Shown: positions 24,687-33,745, counted from the first letter of the stretch. The stretch: DNA of 64,000 bases from Rhizobium sp. BT04 (GCF_030053135.1 NZ_CP125652.1:1550001-1614000); one strand, 5' to 3'. A program made the numbers and translations. The notes: a model not told the origin generated them from the sequence alone.

Positions 24687-25286
24687 TCAGGGCCCATTCA
24701 CCAGCTTGAGGATGAGCTGCTGGATATTGCCGCCGTCCCCCATTTCGATCTTGTCGAAGTCGCGGCCGCGCTGGCGCTGCTTCGCGGAGATCTCGCCGAG
24801 GCGGCGGGTGAGCTCGATCCGGATCTTCTTGCAGTCGGGGTCGTCGGCAACGGTGAGGCCGATGCTCGTCGCCTCGATCTCCTTGACCATCTCCTTGATG
24901 GTTTCACCATGCACCCGCTCATGGGCCGCAACGCCTGATATAAAACTCTCCCAACTGCTCTCGACGGCCGCCGGCAGTGCAGCCGCCGGTTTCGGCAGCG
25001 TATAGGTGATGATGAGCTTTGGCCGGTTGGTCGTGATCACGCAGGCATTGCCCTGCGGTTCGTATTTCCGGGTCCAGGTCAGCTTGAAGGTCGTATGCGC
25101 GATCACCCGGCCGGTGACCCCGGCCTTGGGGCCCCGCGCCCCGATCGATTCGTAGAGCTCGGCGCCCGTCTTGCCGGAGATCGAATAGGGCCGCACCTCT
25201 TCGATCGCCTGCCATTCGGCCAGCGCGGCGGCCGGCGCCAAGGCGAAAACCGCCGCCATTGCATAGGTTAGAAAAGTTTTCGTCAC
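24687..25286 (-). CDS. DUF922 zinc-protease-like exported protein
   Basis: The 199-residue protein has a signal peptide (to about 24, ALA-EWQ) and a DUF922 domain. PYSISGKTGAELYESIGARG lies near the N-terminus, and an HERVH motif at residues 122-126 is in the position of an HExxH-like metal site. Cys 82 and Cys about 153 could pair. DUF922 members are predicted secreted Zn-dependent proteases, mostly in rhizobia and relatives, but activity is not proven. The ATG at 25286 follows a Gly-rich stretch with moderate ribosome site. Confidence 0.8.
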   Translation of the reverse strand: MTKTFLTYAMAAVFALAPAAALAEWQAIEEVRPYSISGKTGAELYESIGARGPKAGVTGRVIAHTTFKLTWTRKYEPQGNACVITTNRPKLIITYTLPKPAAALPAAVESSWESFISGVAAHERVHGETIKEMVKEIEATSIGLTVADDPDCKKIRIELTRRLGEISAKQRQRGRDFDKIEMGDGGNIQQLILKLVNGP

Positions 25287-25362
25287 GCGCGGCCCCCGCC
25301 GGTTAATGGTTCGCGCGGACCCTAGCGGGACCGTCTTCCACTTTCAACGCGGCGTGCATGTT

Positions 25363-26583
25363 TCAGCCCTGCAGCGTCTTGACCTTGGTGAGATCGGGGA
25401 AAAGCCGCATCCACAAGAGCACGACGACGATGGTCCCGAGCCCGCCGACGAGACCGGTGGCGACCGGTCCGAGCACGGCCGCCATCATACCGGATTCGAA
25501 TTCGCCGAGCTGGTTGGAGGTGCCGATGAACAGCGAGTTGACGGCACTGACGCGGCCGCGCATCTCGTCCGGCGTCAGGAGCTGCACCAGCGAACTGCGC
25601 ACGACAACGCTCACCGTATCGGAGGCGCCGACGACAAGCAGTGCGGCGACCGAAAGCACGATATTGGTGGACAGCGAGAAGACGATGGTGGCAAGGCCGA
25701 ACACCGCGACGGCGACAAGCATCTTGCGCCCGACATTGCTCTCGAGCGGCCGGCGGGCAAGCACGATCGACATGGCGAGCGCGCCGATCGCCGGCGCGGC
25801 GCGCAGCAGGCCGAGCTCCCAGGGGCCGGCATGCAGGATATCCCTGGCAAACATCGGCAGCAGCGCGGTGGCGCCGCCGAGCAGCACCGCGAAGAGATCG
25901 AGCGAGATGGTGCCGAGCATGACGGGCCGGCTGCGGATGAAGGAGACGCCGGCAAAGACCGAGGCTAATGTCACCGGCTCGCGCCTGGCAGGCGCCCACT
26001 GCATGCGGATCGAGATGACGTTGAAGCTCGCAACGGCAAACAGCAGCGCCGCGATGGCAAAGGGCGCGACAGGGTTCAGGCCGTAGAGCAGGCCGCCGAG
26101 CGACGGGCCAATGATCAGCGCCGTCTGCATCATCGAGGTTGAGGTGGCGACCGCCTTCTGCAGCATCGAGGCCGGCACGATATTCGGCAGCAGCGCCGCC
26201 ATGGTCGGCCGCTCGAAGGCGACGACGGCGCCGAGCACCGTGACGGCGGCCAGGATGCCGGCCGGCGTCAACCATTGCTGCCAGGTGGCAACCGCCAGCA
26301 CCAGCGCCGTCAGCGCCTCGATCAGCTGGCAGATGAGGCCGATGCGGCGTCGATCGAACCGGTCGGCGACATGGCCCACGACGAAGGTCAGCACCGCCAT
26401 CGGCAGGAACTGGCAGAAGCCGACGAGGCCGAGCGCAAGGGCGCTGTGCGTCTGATCGTAGATCATCCAGCCCATGGCGATGCCGATGGATTGGAAGGAA
26501 AGCGAGGAAAAGACGCGGGAGGCGGCGAAGTTCAGATAGCCGGGGTGGCGAAGAACGCTCCCCGGTCCTTGGGATATGTCCAT
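25363..26583 (-). CDS. MFS transporter
   Basis: The 406-residue protein has about 12 hydrophobic segments and the MFS loop motif GHVADRFDRRRIG between segments 2 and 3, with VASFNVISIRMQWAP in the central loop. It resembles the enterobactin-exporter-like (EntS/MFS_3) branch of proton-driven efflux proteins. The substrate is not visible. It is a single gene between DUF922 and the Crp-type regulator, both on the same strand, with no tight coupling to either. Confidence 0.87.
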   Translation of the reverse strand: MDISQGPGSVLRHPGYLNFAASRVFSSLSFQSIGIAMGWMIYDQTHSALALGLVGFCQFLPMAVLTFVVGHVADRFDRRRIGLICQLIEALTALVLAVATWQQWLTPAGILAAVTVLGAVVAFERPTMAALLPNIVPASMLQKAVATSTSMMQTALIIGPSLGGLLYGLNPVAPFAIAALLFAVASFNVISIRMQWAPARREPVTLASVFAGVSFIRSRPVMLGTISLDLFAVLLGGATALLPMFARDILHAGPWELGLLRAAPAIGALAMSIVLARRPLESNVGRKMLVAVAVFGLATIVFSLSTNIVLSVAALLVVGASDTVSVVVRSSLVQLLTPDEMRGRVSAVNSLFIGTSNQLGEFESGMMAAVLGPVATGLVGGLGTIVVVLLWMRLFPDLTKVKTLQG

Positions 26584-26719
26584 TGCGATGTCACCGGCCG
26601 GCCACGGTCGCGCCAGCCTTCATAAGAGTTTTCAAGAAGATCGGAGCGGTGTTCTGCCCGAATGGACGAATTGTCAATCGCAATGAGCTGGTGTCACCGG
26701 ATTGTGTGATACCTCGGTC

Positions 26720-27439
26720 TTAGCGCGGCTCCCTGGAGATGCTGAGATAGCCGGGATCGAATTCGGCAATTTCCTGCAGGCGCTCCCAGTCGACGATGGT
26801 GATCGTCCGGTTTTCCCAGGTGAACACACCCTCCCGCCGCAGCGCCTGCAGCGTCTTGTTGAGATGGACGACGGAAACGCCGAGCACGTCGGCCATCTCG
26901 ATCTGCGTCAACGGAAACTGGAAGCTTGCGCCCCGCGTCCGCTTCACCACCTGCAGCCGCACGAACAATTCGCAGACGAGGTGAGCGATATGGGCGCGCT
27001 TGGAGCGCCGGCCCATGGCAACAATCCACTCGCGGTGAATGGCGCCATCGACCAGCGTGTCGAGCCAGAGCAGCCGGGTCAAATGCGGCATGCGCTCGGT
27101 GATTGCCCTGAGGTCGGCGTGATCGGCAAAGGCGACATGGCAGGACGACAGGGCCACGATGCCGTGATCCATCTTCTTGATCGGGAAAGCGTGCAAATCG
27201 ACAAAATCGCCGGCAACATGCAGTGCGGTGATCTGTCGGCTGCCATCGGCCATCACCTTGTAGCGCGCGGCAAAACCATCGAGCAGCAGCGTGCTATGGC
27301 CAGGCCGGCTTCCTTCGGAGACGAGATCCTCTCCGGCAGCAAAATACCTGTCTTTGACGATAATCGCTCTGAGATGTCTTTCCTCCTCGGCCGACAGCAC
27401 ATCACGGCTTCCAAGGTTGAGCAGCAAGGATTCAATCAC
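26720..27439 (-). CDS. Crp/Fnr-family transcriptional regulator
   Basis: The product has an N-terminal cyclic-nucleotide-binding fold (AAGEDLVSEGSRPGHSTLLL, FAARYKVMADGSRQITALHV and GDFVDLHAF). A C-terminal HTH_Crp follows (LTQIEMADVLGVSVVHLNKT, then LQALRREGVF). It lacks the FNR cysteine cluster. The frame is open to 27529 from a TTG. The GTG at 27439 (VIESLLLNLGSRDVLSAEE) gives 239 residues and aligns with the usual start of this rhizobial group, though neither start has a good ribosome site. A 10-codon ORF with AGGAG lies upstream (27507-27539). Confidence 0.85.
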   Translation of the reverse strand: MIESLLLNLGSRDVLSAEEERHLRAIIVKDRYFAAGEDLVSEGSRPGHSTLLLDGFAARYKVMADGSRQITALHVAGDFVDLHAFPIKKMDHGIVALSSCHVAFADHADLRAITERMPHLTRLLWLDTLVDGAIHREWIVAMGRRSKRAHIAHLVCELFVRLQVVKRTRGASFQFPLTQIEMADVLGVSVVHLNKTLQALRREGVFTWENRTITIVDWERLQEIAEFDPGYLSISREPR

Positions 27440-27573
27440 GGGCTTGCCCGCCAATATCGCAGGCGGCCTGACCGATTTCGATGCGACCTCGTTTTTTCTA
27501 TAAGAATCAATGCCTAGCCTCGGGAACAATTGTCTTCATCTGTGATTTCTCCTGTGACGCGCAGGGAAAAAAC

Positions 27574-27819
27574 ATGGCTCGCTACTATTTCGATCTACAC
27601 AACGGGGAAGGTCCGACGCGCGATGAGCACGGCACCGAGCTCAGATCTCGTGAAGACATTCCGAAAGAAGTGACCCGCATCCTGCTGGATGTGGCCCGTG
27701 ACGAACTGCCGGCGGGTGATCGCATGACGATCGCCATCACCGTTCGCAACGAGAAGGGCGATCCGGTCACGGTCGCCAGCCTCGTCTTCAACAATGAATG
27801 GCTCGACGTCTTGCGATAG
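27574..27819 (+). CDS. DUF6894 family protein, 81 aa
   Basis: The 81-residue protein MARYYFDLHNGEGPTRDEHG shows the DUF6894 N-terminal signature (YYFDLHDG-x-G...D..G.EL). The usual EVTRILLDVARDELP helix and VRNEKGDPVTVASLVF strand follow. It is a small cytoplasmic protein of unknown function common in Rhizobiales. CAGGGAAA precedes the ATG. A second family member lies at 27987-28220 in convergent orientation. Confidence 0.83.
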   Translation: MARYYFDLHNGEGPTRDEHGTELRSREDIPKEVTRILLDVARDELPAGDRMTIAITVRNEKGDPVTVASLVFNNEWLDVLR

Positions 27820-27986
27820 CGGCCGTCGTTTAAGGGCTGCCGCCGGTCACATACGCACCAATCCGACTCGGTCGATTGTGACGCGACGCTAAGACCCGCC
27901 TTCATAACCGGCAATTAAATTTGACATAGTCTTTCGATTGCCTTGGCAGATCGACAGGCATTCACAGGCCGGCATGCCTGTGGCTG

Positions 27987-28220
27987 CTATTTCGCAATTT
28001 CTTCGAGAATCAGCCGGATTTCCGCGAGCGGCCGCCGGCTTTCATCGAAGAGTTCCACCGACATCATATTCAAAGGCGCAGTCGGCAGGCCTTCGGCGGC
28101 CATCTCCGCGAGCACGCGCCGCGCCTCCGCTTTGGCAGCCTCGATAGAGTCGAAATCATATCCCGTCTCGGTCGCCCCGACACCATCCCGATCGAAGAGT
28201 TGAAAGTAGAATTTCGGCAC
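27987..28220 (-). CDS. DUF6894 family protein, 77 aa (GTG start)
   Basis: The 77-residue protein begins (GTG) PKFYFQLFDRDGVGATETG and continues with YDFDSIEAAKAEARRVLAEM and MMSVELFDESRRPLAEIRLI, the DUF6894 pattern. The open frame runs to 28286, but the GTG at 28220 is preceded by GGGGG at 7 bases and starts exactly where the family begins. It converges with another DUF6894 gene, the two probably stemming from duplication. Function unknown. Confidence 0.78.
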   Translation of the reverse strand: MPKFYFQLFDRDGVGATETGYDFDSIEAAKAEARRVLAEMAAEGLPTAPLNMMSVELFDESRRPLAEIRLILEEIAK

Positions 28221-28292
28221 GACACATCCCCCGCTAGACGAGCCTAACGGCCCGGCGGCAAACATGTTCCGCCGGAACGGGTTCAATGCGCG

Positions 28293-28691
28293 TCAGAAGG
28301 TGCCGGCTTCCGGAGAGGCCATTTCCTCGATGCCGTCGACGCGATCGGGATAGAAGGCGAGATGGTCTTTGATATTGCTGACCGCGGCGTTCGGCGCCTC
28401 GTAGGTCCAGACGGCATTCTTCGAGCGCTCGCCGCCGGCAATGATGCTGTAATAGGAGGCATCGCCCTTATAGGGGCAATGACTGCTGTGGTCGGTGCGC
28501 TGAAGCAGCGACATGTCCACGTCCCTGCGCGGGATATACTGCACCGGCGGATAGGAGGCCTCGCGCAGCGTCAGCGCATCGTGAGTGTCGGCGATGGTCT
28601 TGCCGCCAAGCGTGACGACGACGCGGGAGGGGTTGTACTCGACGGTGATCGGATGGTCCGGTCCCGGGATCTTGATCGTCTTGTCTGACAT
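28293..28691 (-). CDS. DUF427 domain protein
   Basis: The 132-residue protein has the DUF427 core. It includes VEYNPSRVVVTLGGKTIADT, TLREASYPPVQYIPRRDVDM, then HCPYKGDASYYSI with the conserved His/Cys/Lys, and AVWTYEAPNAAVSNIKDHLAFY with NIKDHLAFYPDRVD. The function is unknown; the fold is a small beta-barrel. The ATG at 28691 starts the conserved part; the extension to 28802 is not supported. It is a single gene. Confidence 0.9.
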   Translation of the reverse strand: MSDKTIKIPGPDHPITVEYNPSRVVVTLGGKTIADTHDALTLREASYPPVQYIPRRDVDMSLLQRTDHSSHCPYKGDASYYSIIAGGERSKNAVWTYEAPNAAVSNIKDHLAFYPDRVDGIEEMASPEAGTF

Positions 28692-28819
28692 GGTGGTTCG
28701 TCTCCAGGAGATATCGGCCCCATGGAGATAGGGCGAACATGCCGCCGGCCCAAGGGCACGTCGGCGCGAAGTTCGTGAAAGACCTGCCATATCGCATCGC
28801 AATGGCTGAACCGCACCGT

Positions 28820-29719
28820 CTACCCTCCGCTTGTCGCTTTCATCGCAGCACGCCGCCCGGCAAGGGCCAGGCCGAGCACGGCGGCAAGCACGCAGGCGAT
28901 GCCGGCGATCTGGTTAAGCCCGACCGGCTCGCCAAGGATGATGAAGGCAAGCATGACGGCGGAAACCGGGGCAAGTGCGGTGAAGAGCGCGGCCTCCGTG
29001 CCGCTCACCCTTTCGGCGCCGGCATACCAAAGCAGAAATCCCCCGACGGTCGGCACCAGCGCATAATAGACGACGGCGGCGACAGCACTTCCGGAAATAC
29101 CCTGTGCGAGAGGCGCTTCGAAAATAGCCGGGATGTCGGCGACGAGGAAGCCGATGCCGGTCATCAGCGTCGACTGGGCAAGCGGCGCGATCTCCGTCTT
29201 CAGCCTTTTGTTCAGCAGGATGAACAATCCCTCGCAGACGACTGCCAGGAAGATCAGTGCATTGCCGGAGAGCGATCCGCCGGCCGCCTCCGGCGAGAAG
29301 GCGATCGACAGCACGCCTGCCGTCGCCAGCGCCACGGCGAAAAGCAGGCCACGCTGCGGCCGTTCGCCAAGCAGCAGGATGGAGATTGCCGCCGACACCA
29401 CCGGCAGCGTGCCGATGATGACGCCGGCATCCGCTGCCGAGGTCAGGCTGAGGCCGGAAATCAGCAGCGTCGTATAACCGACGCTGCCGGCTCCGGCCTG
29501 AATGATGAGGATGAGGCCGTCATGTCTGGAGAGCTTCGGCAGCCGCGCCTCGGTCGCCCGCATCAGCACGAGAAAGACCGGAAAGGCGATGGCGAAGCGC
29601 AAGGCGGTGGCGCTGAACGGCGGCAGGCCTGATGCGATGAGCTTGCTGGCGATGACCGTGCTTCCCACCGTCAGCATCGCCAGCGCCAGATAGAGATAAC
29701 CTTGAACCTGTCTCGACAT
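28820..29719 (-). CDS. EamA/DMT-family transporter (10 TM)
   Basis: The 299-residue protein has ten hydrophobic segments in two EamA repeats. The first runs from YLYLALAMLTVGSTVIASKL, and the second covers FLAVVCEGLFILLNKRLKTE to the C-terminus. Such drug/metabolite transporters export amino acids or small toxic compounds. The ATG at 29719 has GGAGACGCC upstream. It lies 82 bases downstream of the AraC gene on the same strand and is probably its regulatory target. Confidence 0.88.
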   Translation of the reverse strand: MSRQVQGYLYLALAMLTVGSTVIASKLIASGLPPFSATALRFAIAFPVFLVLMRATEARLPKLSRHDGLILIIQAGAGSVGYTTLLISGLSLTSAADAGVIIGTLPVVSAAISILLLGERPQRGLLFAVALATAGVLSIAFSPEAAGGSLSGNALIFLAVVCEGLFILLNKRLKTEIAPLAQSTLMTGIGFLVADIPAIFEAPLAQGISGSAVAAVVYYALVPTVGGFLLWYAGAERVSGTEAALFTALAPVSAVMLAFIILGEPVGLNQIAGIACVLAAVLGLALAGRRAAMKATSGG

Positions 29720-29801
29720 TCGGCGTCTCCTGTTGGACGCGCCGAGCAAACAGCAGGGATGGATCAGGGTCTTGAACGAAATTGCAGGCGCATGCAGGCG
29801 C

Positions 29802-30608
29802 TCAGAGAAAGCCGCCGGCATAGAGGCTGGGCGACAGGCCATATTTGCGCACGAAAACGCGCGTCATGTGGCTTTGGTCGGCAAAGCCGCTGGCAAAGGC
29901 CGCTTCAGCCAGCGGCATGCCCTGAGCGATCAGCCGCCTTGCGATATGGATGCGGGCCTGGACGAGATAGGCATGCGGCGTCAGGCCGGTCGCCTTGGCA
30001 AAACCGCGCAGCACCTGGAAGCGGCTGAGTCCGCTTTGCCGGGAAAGATCGGCAAGCGAGACGGCGGCAAGCGGATCGTCATCGATCAGCTCTCGGGCCG
30101 CGCGGATCGACGCCGGCACTGCTGGCCTCGCTTCGAAACCGCCGCGATCGCGCATGACATCGGCGACAATTTGCAGAAGTAATTCCTCGCTGAGGAGCCC
30201 GTCGGCCGCTCCATCGCCGGTCACCGCACTAAACAGCCTTTCGAAGCGGGCGGCGATCGCGCGGTTGCGAATGACGGGACGCGGAATTTCCGATCGCCCT
30301 GCCCCGCCTTGGCCGATCTCTTGCGCCAAACCGGTGACGATGGCGGGATGGAAATAGAGGATGCGCCATGATCGTCCCTTTCCGATCGGCGCGCCGTCAT
30401 GCACTTCGTTCGGATTGACCGTGATGATGTCGCCGGCCTCTGCCTCCACCATGCCGCGGCCGCTGAGCGACGACTGCGCACCGGCGGACATCAGGCCGAT
30501 GCCGAATTGCTCATGCGTGTGCCTGCTGAAGCTGTGATGCGTTTCCGCTTCCACCGCCTCGACGCCCGTCAGCGCCGAGCGCAACATCCTGAACTGGTTT
30601 TTCGCCAT
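29802..30608 (-). CDS. AraC-family transcriptional regulator
   Basis: The 268-residue protein has an N-terminal cupin-like sensing domain (SFSRHTHEQFGIGLMSAGAQ, EAGDIITVNPNEVHDG) and a C-terminal double HTH (LADLSRQSGLSRFQVLRGFAKA and GMPLAEAAFASGFADQSHM). In AraC/DMT pairs the regulator typically senses the exported amino acid or analogue. The ATG at 30608 starts the conserved domain; the frame opens further to 30665. The gene lies between the aph-like gene (63-base gap) and the EamA transporter, all on the same strand. Confidence 0.88.
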   Translation of the reverse strand: MAKNQFRMLRSALTGVEAVEAETHHSFSRHTHEQFGIGLMSAGAQSSLSGRGMVEAEAGDIITVNPNEVHDGAPIGKGRSWRILYFHPAIVTGLAQEIGQGGAGRSEIPRPVIRNRAIAARFERLFSAVTGDGAADGLLSEELLLQIVADVMRDRGGFEARPAVPASIRAARELIDDDPLAAVSLADLSRQSGLSRFQVLRGFAKATGLTPHAYLVQARIHIARRLIAQGMPLAEAAFASGFADQSHMTRVFVRKYGLSPSLYAGGFL

Positions 30609-30671
30609 CGTCTGTCCGCGTGTCCGATCACCAAGCACCTTGCCAGCCGCACGGACACCGCGCAATCAGGC

Positions 30672-31460
30672 TTAGAAGAACTCATCGAGCAGCCGATAAT
30701 AGTCGAGCCTCGCCGGATCCGTGGCCGGCATGCCATAACGATCAAGGAAGGGCTGCACCAGCGCCTCGCCGAAATTATGGGCGATGCTGCGGCAGGCGAG
30801 CGCGATATCCTGATAGCGGTCGGCGACGCCGAGGCGGCTGCAGTCGATATAGCCGGAGAATCCCTTTTCGGAGGTGATGAAATTCGGCAGACAGGCATCG
30901 CCATGGGCAACGACGAGATCCTCGCGTCCCGGCCTCCTGCTTTCGAGCTCGGCAAACAGGGCTTCGGCACTCTTTCCAAGCCGCGTCGCATCAAAATCGG
31001 TTTCGTCGACGATGCCGGCCTGCATCCTCGCTTTTGCCGTTGCAATACGTCTCTCCAGCCGGTGATCGAAGGGGCAGGAAGCGATCGGCAGGCGATGCAG
31101 GTCGAGGAGGGCTGCAGCCAGCAGTTCGACCCGCACAAGCGGCGTCAACGCCGACGCGCTGGCAAGGTCGCTCCCCGGTAGCGCGCTGATCAAAAGCCAG
31201 TTGTGCTCGCCGTCGCTTTCCCGCGCGATCACCTCGGGACATGGCAGACCGGAGGCCTTGAGCCAGCCGAGCCTGGCTGCCTCGTCGGCGAGCTCGCCGA
31301 AGGTAGCCACCTCCTCGACCTTCAGATAGAGCGCCGGCAGGCCCTCACCTTCGAGGCGGAAGACGCTTGCCGTCGACCGGCCGAGCGCATCCTGCTCCAT
31401 CCGGTAACCGGACAGGCGTGCCGCAAGCGGGCCGGCAGGCAATTTGTCGGAAACTATCAA
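30672..31460 (-). CDS. APH(3')-type aminoglycoside phosphotransferase-like kinase
   Basis: The 262-residue kinase has the APH(3') signatures: Brenner motif VVAHGDACLPNF with catalytic Asp, and the metal-binding GYIDCSRLGVADRYQDIALA followed by CRSI. An ATP-binding Lys lies in the LYLKVEE strand. Enzymes of this family phosphorylate the 3'-OH of kanamycin/neomycin, but chromosomal relatives may act on other sugars. The start is TTG at 31460, whose last two bases overlap the TGA of the 53-residue gene, indicating translational coupling. Confidence 0.85.
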   Translation of the reverse strand: MIVSDKLPAGPLAARLSGYRMEQDALGRSTASVFRLEGEGLPALYLKVEEVATFGELADEAARLGWLKASGLPCPEVIARESDGEHNWLLISALPGSDLASASALTPLVRVELLAAALLDLHRLPIASCPFDHRLERRIATAKARMQAGIVDETDFDATRLGKSAEALFAELESRRPGREDLVVAHGDACLPNFITSEKGFSGYIDCSRLGVADRYQDIALACRSIAHNFGEALVQPFLDRYGMPATDPARLDYYRLLDEFF

Positions 31461-31618
31461 TGAAACGTTTCGGCGGGGGCTGCTTCGAGAAGGATCTCGA
31501 AAGCTTCTTCCAGAGCCGCCACCAGAATATCGGTCAGCTCGTCGCCTTTGTTTTCCAGGAACAGCGCGCTCATGGCTTCATCCTGGCGCTCGAAAAAATG
31601 TTCGATCTCGTTCGACAT
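31457..31618 (-). CDS. Small acidic protein, 53 aa, coupled to the APH-like gene
   Basis: The 53-residue acidic protein reads MSNEIEHFFERQDEAMSALF with NKGDELTDILVAALEEAFEI next. It appears wholly helical, with no Cys, signal or membrane segment. The ATG at 31618 is preceded by GAGGAC. Its TGA overlaps the TTG start of the APH-like kinase, so it is probably made in proportion to the kinase and could bind or regulate it. The family is not recognised. The 101 bases upstream show no other gene. Confidence 0.6.
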   Translation of the reverse strand: MSNEIEHFFERQDEAMSALFLENKGDELTDILVAALEEAFEILLEAAPAETFH

Positions 31619-31719
31619 ATCATTTGTCCTCTTCTTCACCGTAACCATCACGGCCATGAGAAGAGGCTAGGTGCGGTTCCTTGCGCGTGGCTTGTTCCTG
31701 CAATTCAGGATGGCGAGGA

Positions 31720-32775
31720 CTAGTCACGAATTTCATATTTCGCATACTGACTGCGGGGGATCAATCCGCCAACTTCGTGGGCAAACGACACGACTTTCGT
31801 AGCTCCCTCATCCAGCTCGCAGCGGAAACGAACGTGGTACCAGCCTTTCGCTGTGCCAAAGGCTGCATCCGGGACATCAAGGACGGTACCGCTGCGCAAC
31901 CCGAAACTAGGCAATGCGGATGGGAAATAACTCGGCGAACCGTGAACGAGTTGGCCCTGAAGCTCGGTAGTACAAAGCGTGGCCACCCGCTCTTTGCGCG
32001 GAAGGCCATCGATCGCAGTCTGCGCAAGCAAATTGCCATCTCCCATGCGCGAAAACAGCGTTTTTGCCTTCGGCAGATCGTTGTTTTTAGCGACTGCTTT
32101 CGGCTTTTCAGCGATCTTCTGCTCCGGCGGTTTGGCCTCCTCGATACTCGTCGTGGCTTCGCCAGACACGTCTGTCGGCGGCCCATTGGGCTTCGGAGAA
32201 ACGTCTGTTGTCGCAACCTCTGGAAGCTTCACATCATCTGGGACGGGCTTTGAAGCAGGCGTCTCAGTTTCAGGTTTTTCCGCAGCAGCCTGTGTCGGCA
32301 TCTGCTCCGGTTCCGCATCGTGCTCCGGTGGGGTTGTTGCTGGTTTGGTTTCGCCCTGAGAAGAATTTCCCGCCAACGACTTTTCGGGACCGCTATTCTT
32401 GTCGCCAAACTCGATGACAGGGTTCAGGGTTGGCATCGGCTTCGCTTGCTCAGGCACCTTCTTAACCGGCGGTGGAGGAGGTGGCGGCGGAGGCGGAGGT
32501 GGTGGCTGCTTCCTGGCTTCTTCCGGCGGCTTCGGCTCCGGTGGCTTTTCCTTGGGCTTGGGCTCCGGTTTCTTCTCCTCCGGCGGCGGAACGAGCTCCA
32601 CCTTGACGCTCTCGTCTTCGGCGGGTTTCGGCTCGATTTTCGGCAGCCCGAAAATCAGAAGAGCAACGATGGGAATGTGCGCAACAACCGACGCGACGAT
32701 GCCCCAGCGGATTTCAGGCCGCTGCTTTCCCGTTTCGTACTGCGTTTCCGCTGGTTCCACGTCTTCTTCTGTCAC
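31720..32775 (-). CDS. TonB-like DUF930 protein with polyproline linker
   Basis: The protein of about 351 residues has a single N-terminal membrane anchor (WGIVASVVAHIPIVALLIFG), a long Pro/Lys/Glu-rich periplasmic linker with 13 consecutive prolines, and a C-terminal DUF930 domain. That domain includes KERVATLCTTELQGQLVHGS and GWYHVRFRCELDEGATKV. The layout imitates TonB, but the C-terminal domain differs. The start is uncertain; GTG at 32775 is chosen. The next upstream gene at 32850 is a shorter paralogue. Confidence 0.78.
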   Translation of the reverse strand: MTEEDVEPAETQYETGKQRPEIRWGIVASVVAHIPIVALLIFGLPKIEPKPAEDESVKVELVPPPEEKKPEPKPKEKPPEPKPPEEARKQPPPPPPPPPPPPPVKKVPEQAKPMPTLNPVIEFGDKNSGPEKSLAGNSSQGETKPATTPPEHDAEPEQMPTQAAAEKPETETPASKPVPDDVKLPEVATTDVSPKPNGPPTDVSGEATTSIEEAKPPEQKIAEKPKAVAKNNDLPKAKTLFSRMGDGNLLAQTAIDGLPRKERVATLCTTELQGQLVHGSPSYFPSALPSFGLRSGTVLDVPDAAFGTAKGWYHVRFRCELDEGATKVVSFAHEVGGLIPRSQYAKYEIRD

Positions 32776-32849
32776 AGCAGCGATGTGGCCTTTAAAACCG
32801 GCAGCATCAAGCCACAAAAGAAAAAAACCGCGTGATCGCAGCGATTGAC

Positions 32850-33581
32850 TTATTGGTCGGCGGCTCCATCGTCGGCCACCAGATTGTGCTGCTGCCATTC
32901 CCTCTGTGGAATGGCAGCACCGACGAGAAAGGCGAAGGACGCGACCTTGCCGGAGCTAGCATCAAGCCCGCATTTGAACTGAATGTTGTACCACTTGCGT
33001 TGGCTGCGGAAGGCGCCGCCCCTCACCTCGACGCTGTTGCCGTTGACCTTCTCCGCCGCCATCGCATAGGGCGCGAGCGTATCGGGCCGCATACCCGGCT
33101 GCGCCCGGCGGACCTGCTCCAGCGCCTCGAGATCACAGAGCTGCAGATTGCGCTCGCTGCCAGCAGGGCCACGCAGTGCCTCGCGGGCGCGGCGGCTGCG
33201 CGGATCTGATAACACCGTCTCCGAAAACAGCTGGCCCGCCTCAACGAATGCATCGGGCTTCGGCAGCGCCGGAGCCACTTCGGGCGACGTCACGACCGCA
33301 AGCGCCTTCTCCTGATGCGGCGGAACGATCTCCTGGACCGACGCACTCACATCCGGCTTTGTCGCAATGCGCGCAGGCGTGGCGACCGGCTGCGCTATTG
33401 CTGAAGGTTTGGCCACCTCGGGAACGATATCGACCGTAATGCCCTCGTCCTGCAGCGGTGCCGGCGGCTCAGGTCTCGGAAGCAGCAGGAGCAGCAGCGC
33501 AAGCATGACGGCATGCAGCCCGAACGAGGCGAAAGCGCCCCGCTCGATGCCTTCATCCCGATTTTCCCACACAAGTGCCAT
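32850..33581 (-). CDS. TonB-like DUF930 protein, shorter paralogue
   Basis: The 243-residue protein has an N-terminal anchor (FGLHAVMLALLLLLLPRP), a Pro-rich linker with repeated Val/Pro/Ala, and a C-terminal DUF930 domain with two Cys. That domain comprises ERNLQLCDLEALEQVRRAQP and KWYNIQFKCGLDASSGKVAS then FAFLVGAAIPQREW. The final block aligns with the neighbouring 351-residue protein (GWYHVRFRCELDEG). Both probably span the periplasm. Function unknown. The two are 74 bases apart on the same strand. Confidence 0.8.
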   Translation of the reverse strand: MALVWENRDEGIERGAFASFGLHAVMLALLLLLLPRPEPPAPLQDEGITVDIVPEVAKPSAIAQPVATPARIATKPDVSASVQEIVPPHQEKALAVVTSPEVAPALPKPDAFVEAGQLFSETVLSDPRSRRAREALRGPAGSERNLQLCDLEALEQVRRAQPGMRPDTLAPYAMAAEKVNGNSVEVRGGAFRSQRKWYNIQFKCGLDASSGKVASFAFLVGAAIPQREWQQHNLVADDGAADQ

Positions 33582-33745
33582 CGCTCAGGAAACAGCTGTC
33601 GGGCAATCGAAGGCGGCCATGAAACCCAGGAACGCTTTCATCAAGAGCCTGCCGACGCGCCACGAGGAATTAATGACAGAACGACAGTGCCAGTCTGACG
33701 CGCATTGCGCAACGTTTAGGATCGCCGATAGCTCCTTTGTCGCGA

